From the NCBI RefSeq assembly GCF_041355105.1, contig NZ_JBFUPK010000001.1:1054001-1118000 (forward strand): a stretch of DNA of 64,000 bases, written 5' to 3'. Of this stretch, positions 1-8,792 are shown piece by piece. The notes under the pieces are model-generated. The model worked only from the letters and a program-made list of their open reading frames with translations. It made no database searches and was not told where the DNA came from. The stretch is from Terriglobus sp. RCC_193 (GTDB lineage: Bacteria > Acidobacteriota > Terriglobia > Terriglobales > Acidobacteriaceae). Position numbers and translations under genes: made by a program. Each line of letters starts with the position of its first letter. Positions within the stretch are counted from its first letter, which is position 1.

Positions 1-1959
1 GGGCTTCTGATGAATCTTCACAGCGCCCTTCTTCGTGTACTCATCGATCAGCGTCTGCATGTACACGCCAAACAGTTCCGCGCGCTGCTGTTCAATCAGC
101 TTGTCACGCTGCGCCGGGAACGACTTCGCAATGTCCTCAGCCGAGGGCTCCTGCTTGTCCGTCACCTGCGCCACCACGCCGGTTTCACCATTTGCAATGG
201 GAGCACTGATGCCGCCCTTCGCCAGGTCAAACACCACTGCAGCGCCACCGCTCATCGGCCCCACATCCGGCACATTGCCCGTGCGGCCGACCAGGTCCGA
301 CGACTTCACCGGCAGACCCATTTCCTTCGCAGCCGCATGCAGATCACCCAGCAGCTTCGCCTGATCGCTCAGCTTCTGCAGCTTCGCCTGCAACATCTGC
401 GGTACCTGCTCACTGCGATAGTCGTTCAGCAGCTTGTCCTTCCACTCCGCGAACGTGGGCGCATGCGCGGCCTGCACATCGGCAGTCTGGAAGACAACAT
501 ACGTGCCCTCACCCGCAGGTGCGAAACGCGGCGAATCACCCTTCTTGCCCGTGAATGCCGCCTGCATCATCTGCGCGCTGTCCGGCAAGCCCGGAATGGT
601 ATCGCTGCTGGTCAACCAGTTCGACGTCGTCACCTTCAGGTTGTGCGCGGCAGCGGTCTTGTCCATGCCGTCCTTCGCAGCCTGATTGGCAATCTGTCCG
701 GTCAGCGCCTGCAGTGCCTTCGCTCCATTCTGCTGTTCCAGAATCGGACGAATCTCACCCGCAACCTCGCTCAACGGTTTGTCATGTGCTTCGTCGCGCG
801 CTTCGGCCTGAATGATGTGATAGCCAAACGTCGTGTGCACCAGCCCGGAGGTCTCACCCGCCTTCAGTGCCATTGCGGCATCCTGGAACGGCTTCACCAT
901 CTGGCCATTGGACTTCACATAACCCAGTTCGCCGCCCTGCTCCTTCGAGCCAGGATCGTCCGAGTTCTCTTTCGCCAGCTTCGCAAAGTCGCCACCCGCA
1001 TGGATCTTATCCAGAATCCCCTGAGCCTTGGCCTTCGCCGCTGCATCCGCCTTCGCGTCGCCCTGCGGAGCCGAGATCAGGATGTGGCGCACCTTCACCT
1101 GCTGGTCTACGTGATAGTCAGCCTTGTGCGCGTTGTAGTAGGCCTGCACATCGGCATCGGTCACCTGCGGCTTGCCGCCCGGCAGGTTCGCCAGCGTCAC
1201 AGGGATGTACTGAATCTGCCGCTTCTCCGCAACAGCCGTCGCATAGCGCGCCTTGTTCGCGTTGAACCATTTCTCCAAGTCGCTGTCGATCGGGTTTACC
1301 GTCTTGGCAATGTCCGCGGACGAAACCGTCACGTAGTCGAACTTCACCTTCGCGTCCTGCTTGCGCACCATTTCGCGCACCGCATTGTCGCTCACCACCG
1401 CGCCTGCCGTCACAAACTCCTGCAGCTTGCGTCCGGTCAGCTCCTGGCGGATCTTTTCCTCGAACTCCGCAATGCTCGCAAAGCCAAGGCGTGTCGTCAC
1501 AAACTCGCGATACTTGTCGTCGCCAATGAACTTGCCATCCGGAAAGAAGAACTGGCCAAGCTGACCTGTCTGCAATTCCTTCTGCACATCAGCCGGGCTC
1601 GCGCTCAGGCCAAGGCGGTCGGCCTCGCGATCTTCAATTGCCTGTGCAATCAGCAGCTGCTGTGCCTGCGCCTCAAAACGCGGCATCAGGAACGGCAGAT
1701 ACTGCGCGGGCAGGTTCTGCTGCTGCGCCAGGTTCTGCGCCACCTGCGACACTTCGGTGGCTTTGATCTCCGTCGCATCGCTAAAACGGCCAAAGAAACC
1801 CGGCTTGCGCACCGAAGCATACACGCCCTGTGGCGTGCCGGAGATGCCGTCATACAGACCCGGCACCAGGTAGAGCACCATCGAAAGCGTGGCGACGCCG
1901 ATGATTACGGCGAAAATCGCCTTTGTTACACGGTTATCCTTCTGCAGAGAACGAATCAT
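1..1959 (-). CDS. PpiD/SurA-like periplasmic peptidyl-prolyl isomerase (partial, C-terminus outside window)
   Basis: The reading frame is open from an ATG at 1959 down to base 1 (653 codons, no stop), so the C-terminus lies beyond the window. The protein starts MIRSLQKDNRVTK, followed by one membrane segment at about residues 14-33, as in PpiD, which is anchored in the inner membrane and faces the periplasm. A long SurA_N-like helical region follows. A parvulin-type (PPIC) rotamase domain begins near residue 288 (VRHILIS, then GGELGYV and FGYHIIQ). The family helps newly exported outer-membrane and periplasmic proteins fold. SurA itself is less likely because there is one rotamase domain and an N-terminal anchor rather than a cleaved signal peptide. 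Confidence 0.9.
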   Translation of the reverse strand, partial: MIRSLQKDNRVTKAIFAVIIGVATLSMVLYLVPGLYDGISGTPQGVYASVRKPGFFGRFSDATEIKATEVSQVAQNLAQQQNLPAQYLPFLMPRFEAQAQQLLIAQAIEDREADRLGLSASPADVQKELQTGQLGQFFFPDGKFIGDDKYREFVTTRLGFASIAEFEEKIRQELTGRKLQEFVTAGAVVSDNAVREMVRKQDAKVKFDYVTVSSADIAKTVNPIDSDLEKWFNANKARYATAVAEKRQIQYIPVTLANLPGGKPQVTDADVQAYYNAHKADYHVDQQVKVRHILISAPQGDAKADAAAKAKAQGILDKIHAGGDFAKLAKENSDDPGSKEQGGELGYVKSNGQMVKPFQDAAMALKAGETSGLVHTTFGYHIIQAEARDEAHDKPLSEVAGEIRPILEQQNGAKALQALTGQIANQAAKDGMDKTAAAHNLKVTTSNWLTSSDTIPGLPDSAQMMQAAFTGKKGDSPRFAPAGEGTYVVFQTADVQAAHAPTFAEWKDKLLNDYRSEQVPQMLQAKLQKLSDQAKLLGDLHAAAKEMGLPVKSSDLVGRTGNVPDVGPMSGGAAVVFDLAKGGISAPIANGETGVVAQVTDKQEPSAEDIAKSFPAQRDKLIEQQRAELFGVYMQTLIDEYTKKGAVKIHQKP

Positions 1960-2081
1960 TGGCTTTCGACGGAAACCCTTCAAAGAGTGAATCAGGATGT
2001 GTTGCGCGTACAGGTACAAACGCGCGCATGCCTCCGTCCTCCCGGACGAACGCTTACGAAAGTATAGCCGAGCGAAGACAC

Positions 2082-2118
2082 AGAAAGGGCCGCAGCATCC
2101 TTCGCTGCGGCCCTTTCT
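2082..2118 (-). terminator. Intrinsic terminator downstream of the BON-domain gene
   Basis: A perfect 15-bp inverted repeat (agaaagggccgcagc and its complement) with a 7-base loop lies just after the stop of the minus-strand gene ending at 2131. It separates that gene from the PpiD-like gene downstream. Confidence 0.75.
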
Positions 2119-2130
2119 CATGAACCAGAC

Positions 2131-3498
2131 TTAGTACCAGTACGGTCGCGGTCCCCAATATCCGCGACGATAGTACCCATACGGGTATCCCGGATACGCA
2201 TAGACACGCACTGCTGGATACGGCCGTGCATACGGCCCAGGCCCCTGCGGATACGCACCCGCCGGTCCCGCATAGCCGCCCAGCCGCTGCATTTCGGCCT
2301 CTGACACGGTCACCAGTTGCACCGGCGACGTCAGCCGGAACTGCAACACCGCCTCCGCCGGAACATTCGCATTGCCGCCACCGGAAGCCGCCGACGTACC
2401 CAGACCAGCCGCTCCACCAACACCCGCGCCAATGGCTGCGCCAGTTCCACCGCCGATCGCCGCGCCAAATAACGCACCAACAGCGCCACCGATCAGCGTC
2501 GAATTGACCGACTGCAGGCCCTTATCACGTCCATTGATTACAAATGGCTGGCTCTGCAACGGAATCCGCTGCCCGCCCAGGTTCAGCGCCGTCAGTTGCA
2601 GCGTCAATTCGCCGCGTCCCTTCAGCACACCCGCACCCTTAGCATCCACCACCGTTCCTTCAACGGTCGCGCCGCGAGGAATTGCAATCTGCCCACCGGC
2701 CAGAATATCGCTGGTCACAAACGCGTCAAACGTCGATCCCGGCTGCGCATTGCCGCTGGAGAGCCAGCGATTGATACGCACCGGCAGCACCGTTCCATCC
2801 GGCACCATCACCTGCACACCGCCAGGCTGGCCTTGCGCATAACCCTGCTGTTGCGATCCACCCTGCTGCTGTTGCGCCATCTGCCGCTGATAATCGCGAT
2901 AGTACAAACGATGCTGCGGCGCCTGCTGCGGAGCATTCTCCTGCCCCGGCAACGGATAACTGTTCGGGTCGCTATCCGGCATCTGCGAAGATGCCTGCTG
3001 TCCATCCTGCGACTGGACATCCCCCTGTTGCTGAGGAGTTTGATTTCCATTCGCCGGGTCCGTCTGCGGATGCTGCGCAGCAATGATCTGGCCCTGTGCC
3101 GCAGGGATCGACGAGCCATCCGATGGCAGCATGTTCGCGTCGGCAGGGTCAGCAGCCGCGGTAGCCGGGGCACCCACGGTCAACTGGCTGACCACCTTTT
3201 TCACACCGTCCACATGCGCGGCTACCTGCTCCGCCGCAGCACGCGAAGCTTCATCCGTCACGGTTCCGGTCAACGTCACTGTTCCGAAAACGGTGGAGGA
3301 ATTAATCGACTGGTTCGCCAGATTGTTATCCGCGGCAAATGCCTTCAAAACATTCGCTTCCACCTGCGCATCGCTCAACTTCCCGTTCTGCGTAACGGTT
3401 GAAGCGGTTTCAGACTGGGCAAATCCCGCGACAGGCGCGGCAAGGACCGCCGCCAAAGCGAGCGATCCCAAAGTACGTGCGGCAAGGTTCCACTGCAT
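2131..3498 (-). CDS. Secreted BON-domain protein with glycine zipper
   Basis: A 455-residue protein with a signal peptide (MQWNLAARTLGSLALAAVLAAPVAGFAQ region, Sec-type). A BON domain spans about residues 40-105 (DAQVEANVLKAF, GTVTLTGTV, DEASRAAAEQVA); BON domains are associated with phospholipid or envelope binding. A Gln/Pro-rich linker follows at about residues 130-225. Then comes a module (TVLPVRINRWLSS, IAIPRGATVEGTVV) that loosely resembles the C-terminal beta domain of VirB10/TrbI, and a glycine zipper (GGAVGALFGAAIGGGTG) that may insert in or associate with membranes. The tail is rich in Tyr, Pro and Gly. The start is supported by GGAG eight bases upstream. The exact role is unknown; an envelope structural role is an inference. 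Confidence 0.8.
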   Translation of the reverse strand: MQWNLAARTLGSLALAAVLAAPVAGFAQSETASTVTQNGKLSDAQVEANVLKAFAADNNLANQSINSSTVFGTVTLTGTVTDEASRAAAEQVAAHVDGVKKVVSQLTVGAPATAAADPADANMLPSDGSSIPAAQGQIIAAQHPQTDPANGNQTPQQQGDVQSQDGQQASSQMPDSDPNSYPLPGQENAPQQAPQHRLYYRDYQRQMAQQQQGGSQQQGYAQGQPGGVQVMVPDGTVLPVRINRWLSSGNAQPGSTFDAFVTSDILAGGQIAIPRGATVEGTVVDAKGAGVLKGRGELTLQLTALNLGGQRIPLQSQPFVINGRDKGLQSVNSTLIGGAVGALFGAAIGGGTGAAIGAGVGGAAGLGTSAASGGGNANVPAEAVLQFRLTSPVQLVTVSEAEMQRLGGYAGPAGAYPQGPGPYARPYPAVRVYAYPGYPYGYYRRGYWGPRPYWY

Positions 3499-3651
3499 AA
3501 CTCAAACTCCGCCGGGCTTGCGGCCCCTCAACCATTACGGCCTGCCCGTATACGTTAGAACGCACTTCACAGCAGGAAGTTGCGATTATGTCACATCACC
3601 ACACGAACAACCGCCAGCAGACGAAAACCTGCGCCGGCGCCCAACAGAAAA

Positions 3652-3683
3652 GGACCCGCCCGCGAATCTCGCGAACGGGCCCC
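3652..3683 (-). terminator. Intrinsic terminator after the M61 peptidase gene
   Basis: On the minus strand the sequence folds into a GC-rich stem of about 13-14 bp with a few G-U pairs and a very short loop, followed by TTTT. It lies 14-45 bases past the stop codon of the peptidase gene. Confidence 0.65.
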
Positions 3684-3696
3684 TACTGTCTATGCG

Positions 3697-5628
3697 CTAC
3701 TTGGCTGCAGTCTGTGGTGTCGTCAACGGCTTCAGAATGTCGCCCAGATAATCCGGCGTGCCTTCCTGTCGCACCAGCACGGCATAACGCTCGCCATCGT
3801 GATAGTCCACATCCACGGGACGAATCGTATCCTCCTGCTGCACCAGCAGGTGAATCGGCGCAGAATCAGTCTTCGCCTTCACAATCGCCGACTTCAGAGC
3901 ATCGCCGGAGAACGCCAGCCCATTCACGCTGACAATCTTCTCTCCCGGCCCCAGCTTCGCGCGGTCCGCAGGCCCATCCCACAACACATCGCCGATCACG
4001 CCCTCGCCGATAATGCGAATACCCAGTGAATACCAGACATTCAAACCACCGCGACGGCTGCTCGACAACATCCGCTCACCCTTGCTCGGATGATCCTGAT
4101 ACACCAGCTTGTAGCCACCGCGTTCAATGCCGTCCAGATCCACCTGAGGGTTCACGCCGTTAATGCGGTCGCGCAGGAACTTGTCCCAGTCGTACTTCAC
4201 CACCTGGTTCAGATCGGCAACAATCTCAGGGAACTCATACCCGACAATCAGCGGCCCCGTGTTGCCGCCCTTGCCCAGGAATATCTTCGCAAAATCCGTC
4301 AGCGACTTCTTGTTATCCGTCAGCTTGCGGATCAGCGTATCCGCATCCAGCCAGACCAGCTCGCCTTCCTGGTAATAGTCCTGCCCACGACGCCAGTTCA
4401 TCCACTGCGGATTGCCGCCGCGAATCAGGCTTCCCGCAATCGCCGTATCTTCGGTCGAACGCCAGTTGCGGCCGCGCTTGTAATCCAACGACGCAGCCGA
4501 CATCGCCAGCAGATCGCGATATCCCTCAGCATTTTTCAGCCCCGCGCGCGCCGCCAGCACATTGCCCCAGTACTGTGTCATGCCCTCGTACACCCACATC
4601 AGGTCGCCCTGTTGCGCCGTGGCAAAATCCGGTTGATACAGCCGCGCAGGACGCCGATACTTGCCGTTCCACGAATGCGTAAACTCATGCGCCAGCAGGT
4701 CGGCCTCGGCCAACTGATGCACGTCATCCGCAAATCCCTTCTCGCCTACACCGTTGTCGGAAGACTGGCCATGCTCCAGCCCCTCGCCACCCGCGCGATC
4801 CGAAAGCGTCAGCAAAAAGTGGTACTCGTTGTAATGATGCGAACCATAATTCGCATCCGCTTCACGAACCAGGTTCCCAATCTCCGCCAGCGTCTCCGGA
4901 CGCATCTTCGCGTCCTCCGGCTCATCCGCTACCACGTCAAGAAAGTGCTTCGGCGAAATCTCCGGAGCCAGCGCGAACTCATGGAAGTATTTGCCCGTGA
5001 TCACCGGCGAATCTTCCAACTGCTCCACGTTCGTCACGTCATACTTCGTCGTTACTGCATCCGCAGGCGGCGTGTGCGCACCTTCCAGAACGCCCGTTGT
5101 CTTCGGTGTAGGAACAGTACCCACCGGCTTCAGCGCCGTGCCCGTTCCCCATCCCGCGGGCACCGTCACCGACGGCTGAATCGCAATCTCTTTGACCGGC
5201 ACATGCGCCGGATACAGCATCAGGTGCTCCCACTCCAGCACGCTCATCTTCGACGTCACGCGCCCCGGAATAATGCAGTCCAGATGCGCATGGATCGACG
5301 TCACGCCCTTCGGCACCGTCACGTGAAATTCGGCCAGCTCCACATCATCGCGACGCCACTTCAGCGTCTCGCCACTGCCCGTAAACACCACGCCCGTGAT
5401 CGAGCCAAGCGGCCCACCCGGCGCATGTGTTCCCGGAATCCACTTCGGCGTGATCAGGTCCACCGTCGAATCCGGCTTCACCGGAATATCAATCTCCGCG
5501 TGATACAGGTGGCGAACGCCCTCCGTCAGATCAGCCGTGATCTGGATCGGCGTCTTCTGCGCATGAAGCTGGGACACACCGCACGCAAGCACTGCGGCGG
5601 CAACAAGACTGCGGGAACTCTTCAGCAT
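3697..5628 (-). CDS. M61 family metallopeptidase with PDZ domain (glycyl aminopeptidase-like)
   Basis: A 643-residue secreted protein with a signal peptide ending near LHAQ (about residue 23). The N-terminal beta domain is typical of M61. The zinc site is HEFTH at residues 314-318, followed by the M61-typical SWNGKYRRP. The second conserved glutamate lies in WVYEGMTQYW. A PDZ-like domain occupies the C-terminal part (GEGVIGDVLWDGPADRAKLGPGEKI region, about residues 540-620). Family members cleave N-terminal residues from peptides; with this signal peptide it should act in the periplasm. It stands alone, between its own terminator and a repeat-filled spacer. The family call is firm; the substrate is not known. 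Confidence 0.92.
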   Translation of the reverse strand: MLKSSRSLVAAAVLACGVSQLHAQKTPIQITADLTEGVRHLYHAEIDIPVKPDSTVDLITPKWIPGTHAPGGPLGSITGVVFTGSGETLKWRRDDVELAEFHVTVPKGVTSIHAHLDCIIPGRVTSKMSVLEWEHLMLYPAHVPVKEIAIQPSVTVPAGWGTGTALKPVGTVPTPKTTGVLEGAHTPPADAVTTKYDVTNVEQLEDSPVITGKYFHEFALAPEISPKHFLDVVADEPEDAKMRPETLAEIGNLVREADANYGSHHYNEYHFLLTLSDRAGGEGLEHGQSSDNGVGEKGFADDVHQLAEADLLAHEFTHSWNGKYRRPARLYQPDFATAQQGDLMWVYEGMTQYWGNVLAARAGLKNAEGYRDLLAMSAASLDYKRGRNWRSTEDTAIAGSLIRGGNPQWMNWRRGQDYYQEGELVWLDADTLIRKLTDNKKSLTDFAKIFLGKGGNTGPLIVGYEFPEIVADLNQVVKYDWDKFLRDRINGVNPQVDLDGIERGGYKLVYQDHPSKGERMLSSSRRGGLNVWYSLGIRIIGEGVIGDVLWDGPADRAKLGPGEKIVSVNGLAFSGDALKSAIVKAKTDSAPIHLLVQQEDTIRPVDVDYHDGERYAVLVRQEGTPDYLGDILKPLTTPQTAAK

Positions 5629-5740
5629 GAAAGGCTAAACTCGAAAGGAAAATACGCGAGGCGTACAAAGAAATTCGCGTCTGCACTGATGCTACATCCT
5701 GCCACGACAGCAGCAACCACGCCAACGCCCGTCATGCAGA

Positions 5741-6012
5741 ACGTACGGCTCCCACGGTCAAAGACCGTCATCCTGAGCGAAACAAAGTGAAGCCGAAGGA
5801 CCTGCATTCCTCTCAACCCTCTACAACGCATCAGGAAACCCAAAAACGAACCAGCAGCCACAAAACCGGGTGCCCCAGGTTCGCGAAGCTAACCTGGGCA
5901 TCGCGTCAAAGACGCGATCAAACGACCGAAGGTCGTCTTCTTTGAGGGGCAGAGGCTTCAGCCCTGCCATAAAAAGCAGACAAGGAGAATGGGTCTTTAG
6001 CCCCAGAGGGAA
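5741..6012 (+). repeat. Hairpin-rich dispersed repeat, copy A
   Basis: The spacer between the M61 gene and nadK carries the repeat family. In order it holds: the cggtc-AAA-gaccg hairpin (5755-5767), the gtcatcctgagcgaa...ggacctgcattcc segment, the ccgggtgcc block, the CCAGGTT...AACCTGG stem (5876-5898), atcgcgtc-AAA-gacgcgat (5900-5918), acgacc-GAA-ggtcgt (5922-5936), and the ggcttcagccctgcc end block. I see no convincing gene in it. Confidence 0.85.
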
Positions 6013-6016
6013 ACTC

Positions 6017-6871
6017 TTACCGCTCGCCCCACTTCAACTTCGATCGCAGCACATTGAACAAACCATGCTCGCCCAGCCGCACCAGCCGCACCGAATACTG
6101 CGAACGGCGGCAATGCACCTCGTCTGCCACCTTCAGCTCCACAGCTTCCTGCCCATCCACTGTGAGAAACGTCTGGTCCGCAATCCCCACAACGGAGATG
6201 CGAATCTCCGTATCCGCCGGTGTCACAATCGGCCGCAGCGTCAGCAGGTGCGGACAGATCGGCGTTACCACCATCGCCTCCACGCTGCCCATCACAATCG
6301 GCCCATCCGCCGCCAGGCTATATGCGGTCGACCCCGTCGGCGTGGAAACGATCACACCATCCGCGCGAAACCGCGCCACACTCTGACCGCCAATCTGGAT
6401 GGAGTAATCGCCCATACGCGCAATCGCGCCCTTGCTGATCACCACATCATTCAGCGCGTCCCACGCCTGGTACACCTCGTCATCGCGCCACAGCTCCGCA
6501 TGCATCATGCTTCGCTGGTCCACGGAGCAGGAACCCTCCTGCCAGGCATCAAATGTCTTATAGATTTCCGACAGCGGAACTTCCGTTAGGAAACCTAACG
6601 AACCAAGATTCGCGCTCAGGATCGGCGTATCCGTTTTCGCAAACGCCCGTGCCGCGGACAGCAGCGTCCCATCCCCACCCAGCACAATCACCAGCGACGG
6701 ACAACAACCCGCCATGGTGTTCCGCGCCATGCCATGTTCCTTCACATACGCCGCGCTGGTCTCATCCAGATGCGCTTCAAAGCCACGCTCTTTGAGAAAG
6801 TAAATAAGTTCCGGCAACAAAGTTGCGAGTTCCGGTTTCTGCGGCTTCGAAATAATGGCAACGTGCTGCAT
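6017..6871 (-). CDS. nadK: NAD kinase
   Basis: A 284-residue cytoplasmic enzyme that phosphorylates NAD to NADP. The diagnostic GGDGT motif is at residues 65-69, within VIVLGGDGTLLSAAR. ALNDVVI matches the conserved NE/ND motif, and STPTGSTAYSLAADGP matches the second conserved block. Length fits the family (about 260-300 residues). It is flanked on both sides by repeat-filled spacers, so it is probably transcribed alone. Confidence 0.96.
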   Translation of the reverse strand: MQHVAIISKPQKPELATLLPELIYFLKERGFEAHLDETSAAYVKEHGMARNTMAGCCPSLVIVLGGDGTLLSAARAFAKTDTPILSANLGSLGFLTEVPLSEIYKTFDAWQEGSCSVDQRSMMHAELWRDDEVYQAWDALNDVVISKGAIARMGDYSIQIGGQSVARFRADGVIVSTPTGSTAYSLAADGPIVMGSVEAMVVTPICPHLLTLRPIVTPADTEIRISVVGIADQTFLTVDGQEAVELKVADEVHCRRSQYSVRLVRLGEHGLFNVLRSKLKWGER

Positions 6872-6949
6872 GCCTGTTTAGTGTACTTGCCCCCAACCGG
6901 CTCCGCGAAAGCCCGACTCATACAAAGTTCGTCGTTGTCATCAAAACTC

Positions 6950-7222
6950 AGACAAACAAAATCCGTCATTCCCCGCAGATCGTACAAACGCAGATCGTAC
7001 AAACAAGGCTTGTCATTCTGAGCAAAGCGAAGAATCCCGACGAACCCTCATCCTGCCAAGGTCGCCACAAGCCTTCCAGCCACAAAACCGGGTGCCCCAG
7101 GTTCGCGAAGCTAACCTGGGTATTCGTGCGAAGCACGAACCCAGCAAAGCTCATACGGTCAAAGACCGTCATCCTGAACGAGGCGGAGCGGAGCTGAAGG
7201 ACCTGCATTCTTCTCCCTCACA
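6950..7222 (+). repeat. Hairpin-rich dispersed repeat, copy B
   Basis: The spacer between nadK and the tlyA-like gene carries a copy with the order gtcattctgagcaaagcgaa, the gaatcccgacgaaccctcat segment, ccgggtgccccagg block, ttcgtgc-GAA-gcacgaa (7123-7139), cggtc-AAA-gaccg, and ggacctgcattcttctccct. A short partial unit with cagatcgtacaaa twice (6977-7003) precedes it. No gene is supported here. Confidence 0.82.
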
Positions 7223-7244
7223 AGAATGTGTCCCCGAAGCCACC

Positions 7245-8021
7245 TCACGCAAACCGCGCATACAACAAAAACTCCCGGTTCCCTTCCATCCCTGTAATCG
7301 GCGAATCAATCACCTCCACCGTCTCGCCACCTGCCACACGAATCGCCTCTTTCACGCGCTCCGTTGCAATGCCATACGCCTGCGGATCGCGCACAATGCC
7401 GCCCTTGCCCACCCATTCGCGTCCGGCTTCAAACTGCGGCTTCACCAGCACCACGCACTCGCCTACCCAGCGCGACTCCGGTTTCGTCAACGAAGCCACC
7501 ACCGGCCCAATCACCAGCGACGCAGAGATAAACGAAACATCCATGCAGAAAAAACTCGGCGCAACATCAGCCGACAGCGAAGAAGCCTCTCGCAACAACA
7601 CACCCGGCTCCAGCAGCCGCGCATTCGTGCGTTCCAGCAGCTTCACGCGCGCATCATTACGCAACGACATCGCAAGCTGCCCATACCCCGTATCCACGGC
7701 AAGAACCGCAACTGCACCCGCCTGCAACATACAATCCGTAAAGCCGCCAGTAGAGGCGCCAATGTCCACGCACAGACGCCCCGCAAGCTCCATCTTCCAG
7801 TGATCCAGCGCACCGCGCAGCTTCAATCCACCGCGGCTGACATACGGCATCTCCTCGCCCAGAATACGAATCGCCGCATCCTCGGCCATCGCAAACCCCG
7901 CCTTGGTCTGTTTCTGCTCGTCCACCAGCACGCGGCCGGCCAGGATAAGACTCGCGGCACGTTCTCGCGAAGGAGCCAGCCCACGCTCCACCAATGCCTT
8001 ATCCAAACGAACCTTTGCCAT
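7245..8021 (-). CDS. TlyA family rRNA (cytidine-2'-O)-methyltransferase
   Basis: A 258-residue protein with an N-terminal S4 RNA-binding domain (RLDKALVERGLAPSRERA, about residues 5-60) followed by an FtsJ-like methyltransferase fold. The S-adenosylmethionine loop is VDIGASTGGFTDC (about residues 90-102). The conserved VKPQFE block is present. TlyA proteins methylate 16S and/or 23S rRNA at the ribose 2'-OH; some were first annotated as hemolysins. The start is strongly supported by AGGAGG seven bases upstream. It is divergent from the sigma-factor gene. Confidence 0.93.
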   Translation of the reverse strand: MAKVRLDKALVERGLAPSRERAASLILAGRVLVDEQKQTKAGFAMAEDAAIRILGEEMPYVSRGGLKLRGALDHWKMELAGRLCVDIGASTGGFTDCMLQAGAVAVLAVDTGYGQLAMSLRNDARVKLLERTNARLLEPGVLLREASSLSADVAPSFFCMDVSFISASLVIGPVVASLTKPESRWVGECVVLVKPQFEAGREWVGKGGIVRDPQAYGIATERVKEAIRVAGGETVEVIDSPITGMEGNREFLLYARFA

Positions 8022-8168
8022 CTTTCAGCCTCCTTTCCCATCCTCGCAGATTGCACAAAGCCCGCACCTGCGGGTTAAACTCAACGGGAGGTCAGGTCGC
8101 CTTTGCGGATTCGCATCCAGTTCTGGAAACGCACACCGCCTGAGGACGCGCTGACTTCATCCATACCC

Positions 8169-8792
8169 ATGGCGCCATCAGAATTCTCTTTCGGCAATAT
8201 CACACCGCGACCCAATCCCGCGGAACCCTTCGCGCGTTCCTTCGTCCGCGAAAGCGAAGTGCTGCCAGCCAGCGACGACAACTTCCTCCTGCGTGGCATT
8301 CAGCGCGGCGATGAAGCTGCCATGGCGCAACTCTTCGACCGCTACTCCAAACTCGTTTACTCGGTCGCTCTCCGCGTTCTGCGCGATCCTTCGGCTGCTG
8401 AAGACGTTCTGCACGAAGTCTTCCTGCATCTCTGGAATCAATCGGAATCATTTCAGGACGTAACCGCATCGCTGGGCGGATCGCTCGCTGTAGCAGCACG
8501 CCACCGCTCGCTGGACACGCTGCGCCGCAAAAAAACCGACCCGCAGGTGCAGGAATTCCAACTGCCCTCCGCAGTCCGTCTCTCCGAAGAATCGGAGCGC
8601 AGCGCCACACTTGAACGCACCCATGCCGCCCTGCTGCGTCTGCCGCTCGACCAGCGCAAAGCGCTCGACATGGCCTTTTTCGATGGCCTCACCCACACTG
8701 AGATTGCAGAACTCACAGGCGAACCCGCGGCCACCGTCAAGACGCGCATCCGCACAGGCCTCCTTCAGCTCAGAAAGGCGATGCAGGTATGA
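8169..8792 (+). CDS. ECF-type RNA polymerase sigma factor
   Basis: Sigma-70 region 2 (DEAAMAQLFDRYSKLVYSVALRVL and the downstream AEDVLHEVFLHLWNQ) and region 4 (LERTHAALLRLPLDQRKALDMAFFDGLTHTEIAEL with the helix-turn-helix TGEPAATVKTRIRTGL) are both present. An N-terminal tail of about 35 residues precedes region 2. The chosen ATG at 8169 is not backed by a clear ribosome site; the frame stays open up to a TTG at 8103. It overlaps the next gene by four bases (ATGA), giving a classic sigma/anti-sigma pair. The stimulus it answers is not visible from the sequence. Confidence 0.92.
   Translation: MAPSEFSFGNITPRPNPAEPFARSFVRESEVLPASDDNFLLRGIQRGDEAAMAQLFDRYSKLVYSVALRVLRDPSAAEDVLHEVFLHLWNQSESFQDVTASLGGSLAVAARHRSLDTLRRKKTDPQVQEFQLPSAVRLSEESERSATLERTHAALLRLPLDQRKALDMAFFDGLTHTEIAELTGEPAATVKTRIRTGLLQLRKAMQV

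Noticed and set aside
10-2067. Long plus-strand open frame opposite the PpiD-like gene
   Set aside because: It is an antisense shadow caused by GC-rich third positions. The minus frame carries a recognisable membrane anchor and rotamase domain; the plus frame gives Arg/His/Leu-rich sequence.
4090-5790. 566-codon plus-strand open frame opposite the M61 peptidase
   Set aside because: Composition is Arg/His/Leu-rich without any motif, while the other strand encodes HEFTH and a PDZ domain.
7092-8078. Plus-strand frame starting in the repeat and running opposite tlyA
   Set aside because: Its N-terminal part is translated repeat (VKDRHPERGGA-like) and the rest is the shadow of tlyA.
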